Positions 6,460 through 7,149 of a stretch of 7,149 nt of DNA are shown here, in pieces. Every line of letters begins with the position of its first letter. Positions within the stretch are counted from its first letter, which is position 1. The notes under the pieces were generated by a model. The model saw nothing but the letters and a program-made list of their open reading frames with translations. It was not told the origin of the DNA and did no database searches. The position numbers and the translations under genes are program-made. The stretch spans positions 1-7,149 of the forward strand of contig JAIRTK010000077.1 of the NCBI GenBank assembly GCA_031254955.1. The letters are read 5' to 3'. Origin of the DNA: Opitutaceae bacterium. GTDB taxonomy: Bacteria; Verrucomicrobiota; Verrucomicrobiia; Opitutales; Opitutaceae.

Positions 6460-6641
6460 CGGTAGGGAGACCTCTCCGAGGCCTCCGCCGTGCGGGGCAG
6501 AAAATTTGAACTTTCATGGAAAACCCGAGGCATTCTCGCGAAAGCCTCGAAGAAGCCTCCGCCGTGCGGAAAAGGCGGTTTGAACTTTCATGGGAAAATC
6601 GGAGCGTTCTCGTGGATCTCTCGAAAAGGCCTCCCCTACCG
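6460..6641. repeat. MITE-like element: inverted ends and two 74-bp tandem units
   Basis: The left end CGGTAGGGAGACCTCTCCGA (6460-6479) is an imperfect inverted copy of the right end (6620-6641, reverse complement CGGTAGGGGAGGCCTTTTCG and onward). Between them lie two direct units of 74 bp, 6481-6554 and 6555-6628, with a partial third start at 6629. The words GCCTCCGCCGTGCGG (6481 and 6555), TTTGAACTTTCATGG (6505 and 6579), TTCTCG (6533 and 6607) and CTCGA (6546 and 6620) all keep the 74-base offset. Units differ at many other positions, so the duplication is not recent. There is no transposase and no clear target-site duplication. Confidence 0.75.
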
Positions 6642-6812
6642 CCCGCTCCCGCGCCAAGCCTCTTGCGTTGGCGACAGAATAAACAGAAAAAGCTCTGGCT
6701 GCGAGTTCCTCGCCGCACTCGTCACCCACCGCCACCGCCGCCGCCCGCACGCCTTATACCATTTCCTAATCAAAAACCTTCTTAAGAAACACCCTCCAAG
6801 CCGACCACGAAG

Positions 6813-6840
6813 TGCACGGATTTTAACGGACGACACAGAT
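6813..6840 (-). repeat. Phrase-like repeat, inverted copy
   Basis: TGCACGGATTTT (6813-6824) is the exact reverse complement of AAAATCCGTGCA at 5264-5275. The nearby CACAGATTA matches TAATCTGTG at 5255-5263 in inverted orientation. Between these two words there are 7 additional bases, so this copy is diverged or rearranged. Confidence 0.55.
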
Positions 6841-6870
6841 TAAACCCTTTTGTTTTCCAATGAATTAAAC

Positions 6871-6905
6871 ATCCGTGCAATCCGTTTTATCCGTGCAATC
6901 CGTGG
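6871..6905 (+). repeat. Phrase-like repeat, two direct copies of ATCCGTGCAATCCG
   Basis: ATCCGTGCAATCCG occurs at 6871-6884 and again at 6889-6902, separated by TTTT. The second copy continues as TGG, giving a 17-base exact match to 5267-5283. Each copy is itself an ATCCGTGCA/ATCCGTGG duplication. It lies in non-coding DNA about 65 bases before the double hairpin. Confidence 0.7.
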
Positions 6906-6969
6906 TTAAAAGGATTGGTGTAAAATGTGAAACTGGATGGAAAGTGGTATTATACCGCCGCCAACAACA

Positions 6970-7021
6970 GGAGCGCGGGCATTCTTGCCCGCGAAAACGC
7001 GGACTGGAAAGTCCGCGCTCC
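6970..7021. repeat. Double-hairpin palindromic element (REP/BIME-like)
   Basis: The parts in order are GGAG (6970-6973); hairpin 1, CGCGGGCA-TTCT-TGCCCGCG (6974-6993); linker AAAA (6994-6997); hairpin 2, CGCGGACT-GGAA-AGTCCGCG (6998-7017); and CTCC (7018-7021). Both 8-bp stems are perfect, each has a four-base loop, and the outer GGAG/CTCC can close the whole into a three-way junction. The extreme ends are a perfect 9-bp inverted repeat (GGAGCGCGG). The two stems share CGCGG, so alternative pairing between arms is possible. This architecture resembles extragenic palindromes mobilised by REP-associated transposases; none is present in this window. Confidence 0.85.
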
Positions 7022-7106
7022 CAGTCTCGCCGCCGCCGCCCTGCCTTCGTCCGCCGCCACCACCACCCCTGCCCCCGTAGCAACTATCTTTGAAGAGAAG
7101 AAAGTC

Positions 7107-7149
7107 ATGGAGGGAAAGGAAGGGAAAGCAGAGGCTAAGGCGAAGCCAG
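7107..7149 (+). CDS. Possible start of a Lys/Glu-rich protein, cut by the window end
   Basis: The frame reads MEGKEGKAEAKAKP from an ATG at 7107 and is still open at the last base. The upstream bases AGAGAAGAAAG (7094-7104) are purine-rich and could serve as a ribosome binding site, the only such candidate before any gene here. The same frame is open back to a stop at 6921, with a GTG at 6927, but a longer product would include the double hairpin and is less likely. Only 14 codons are visible, so no family can be assigned. The G/A-rich composition contrasts with the C-rich genes to the left, which makes this either a real lysine-rich N-terminus or chance. Confidence 0.25.
   Translation, partial: MEGKEGKAEAKAKP

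Larger units (their letters stand above)
6339..7106. other. Repeat-rich region without a convincing gene
   Basis: After the phosphodiesterase stop comes C-rich DNA, then an A/T-rich stretch (6363-6403) with words like CGCGGATGGACGCAAATAAA. The inverted-end element (6460-6641), C-rich sequence with CCACCGCC runs (6724-6752), phrase-like repeats (6813-6905) and the double hairpin (6970-7021) follow. Short frames on both strands cross the repeats, but their periods are not multiples of three and no domain or signal peptide is recognisable. No tRNA or other RNA gene was identified. Confidence 0.6.

Noticed and set aside
6481..6628. CRISPR array
   Set aside because: Only two 74-bp units, joined head to tail without unique spacers, and no cas genes nearby.
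6490..6843. 117-codon + strand frame over the 74-bp repeats
   Set aside because: The same peptide word appears in a different frame in the second unit because the period is not a multiple of three, so the frame is incidental to the repeat.
6948..6955. TATTATAC as a -10 promoter box for a gene at 7107
   Set aside because: It lies more than 150 bases upstream of a doubtful start, with no convincing -35 partner, and the double hairpin lies between.

Overview
The window is high-GC DNA with a strong preference for C at codon third positions. Four complete genes all lie on the + strand, separated by unusually long intergenic stretches (about 290, 175, 478 and 770 bases) filled with repeats and C-rich tracts. 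The gene families, the repeat style and the absence of Shine-Dalgarno sequences suggest Verrucomicrobiota, probably close to Opitutaceae. That placement is inferred from recollection of these families, not from a search.

Layout: 1-160 holds an 8-bp tandem repeat and a 49-nt pyrimidine tract that runs straight into the first start codon. 161-1237 encodes an exported metallo-beta-lactamase-fold hydrolase. 1238-1527 carries a long imperfect hairpin and a short phrase-like repeat. 1528-3330 encodes an exported 600-residue protein with two 3-keto-disaccharide hydrolase (DUF1080) domains. 3331-3505 is C-rich degenerate repeat. 3506-4900 encodes a Tat-exported Gfo/Idh/MocA oxidoreductase. 4901-5378 is non-coding, with a 9-bp tandem repeat and two phrase-like repeats. 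5379-6338 encodes an exported glycerophosphodiester phosphodiesterase-family protein. 6339-7106 is repeat-rich: a roughly 180-bp element with inverted ends and two 74-bp tandem units, several phrase-like repeats, and a 52-bp double-hairpin palindrome. A possible new reading frame starts at 7107 and leaves the window.

How the genes may work together: the Gfo/Idh/MocA and DUF1080 pairing is the gene signature of oxidative glycoside cleavage. In that route a sugar is oxidised at C3 by a nucleotide-dependent oxidoreductase, and a DUF1080 enzyme then breaks the activated glycosidic bond. All four products carry export signals, so this chemistry would take place in the periplasm. The metallo-hydrolase could open a lactone and the phosphodiesterase-like enzyme could process a polyol-phosphodiester, but both assignments are speculative. 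The wide gaps argue against one tight operon. No RNA gene, CRISPR array, transposase or phage gene was seen.
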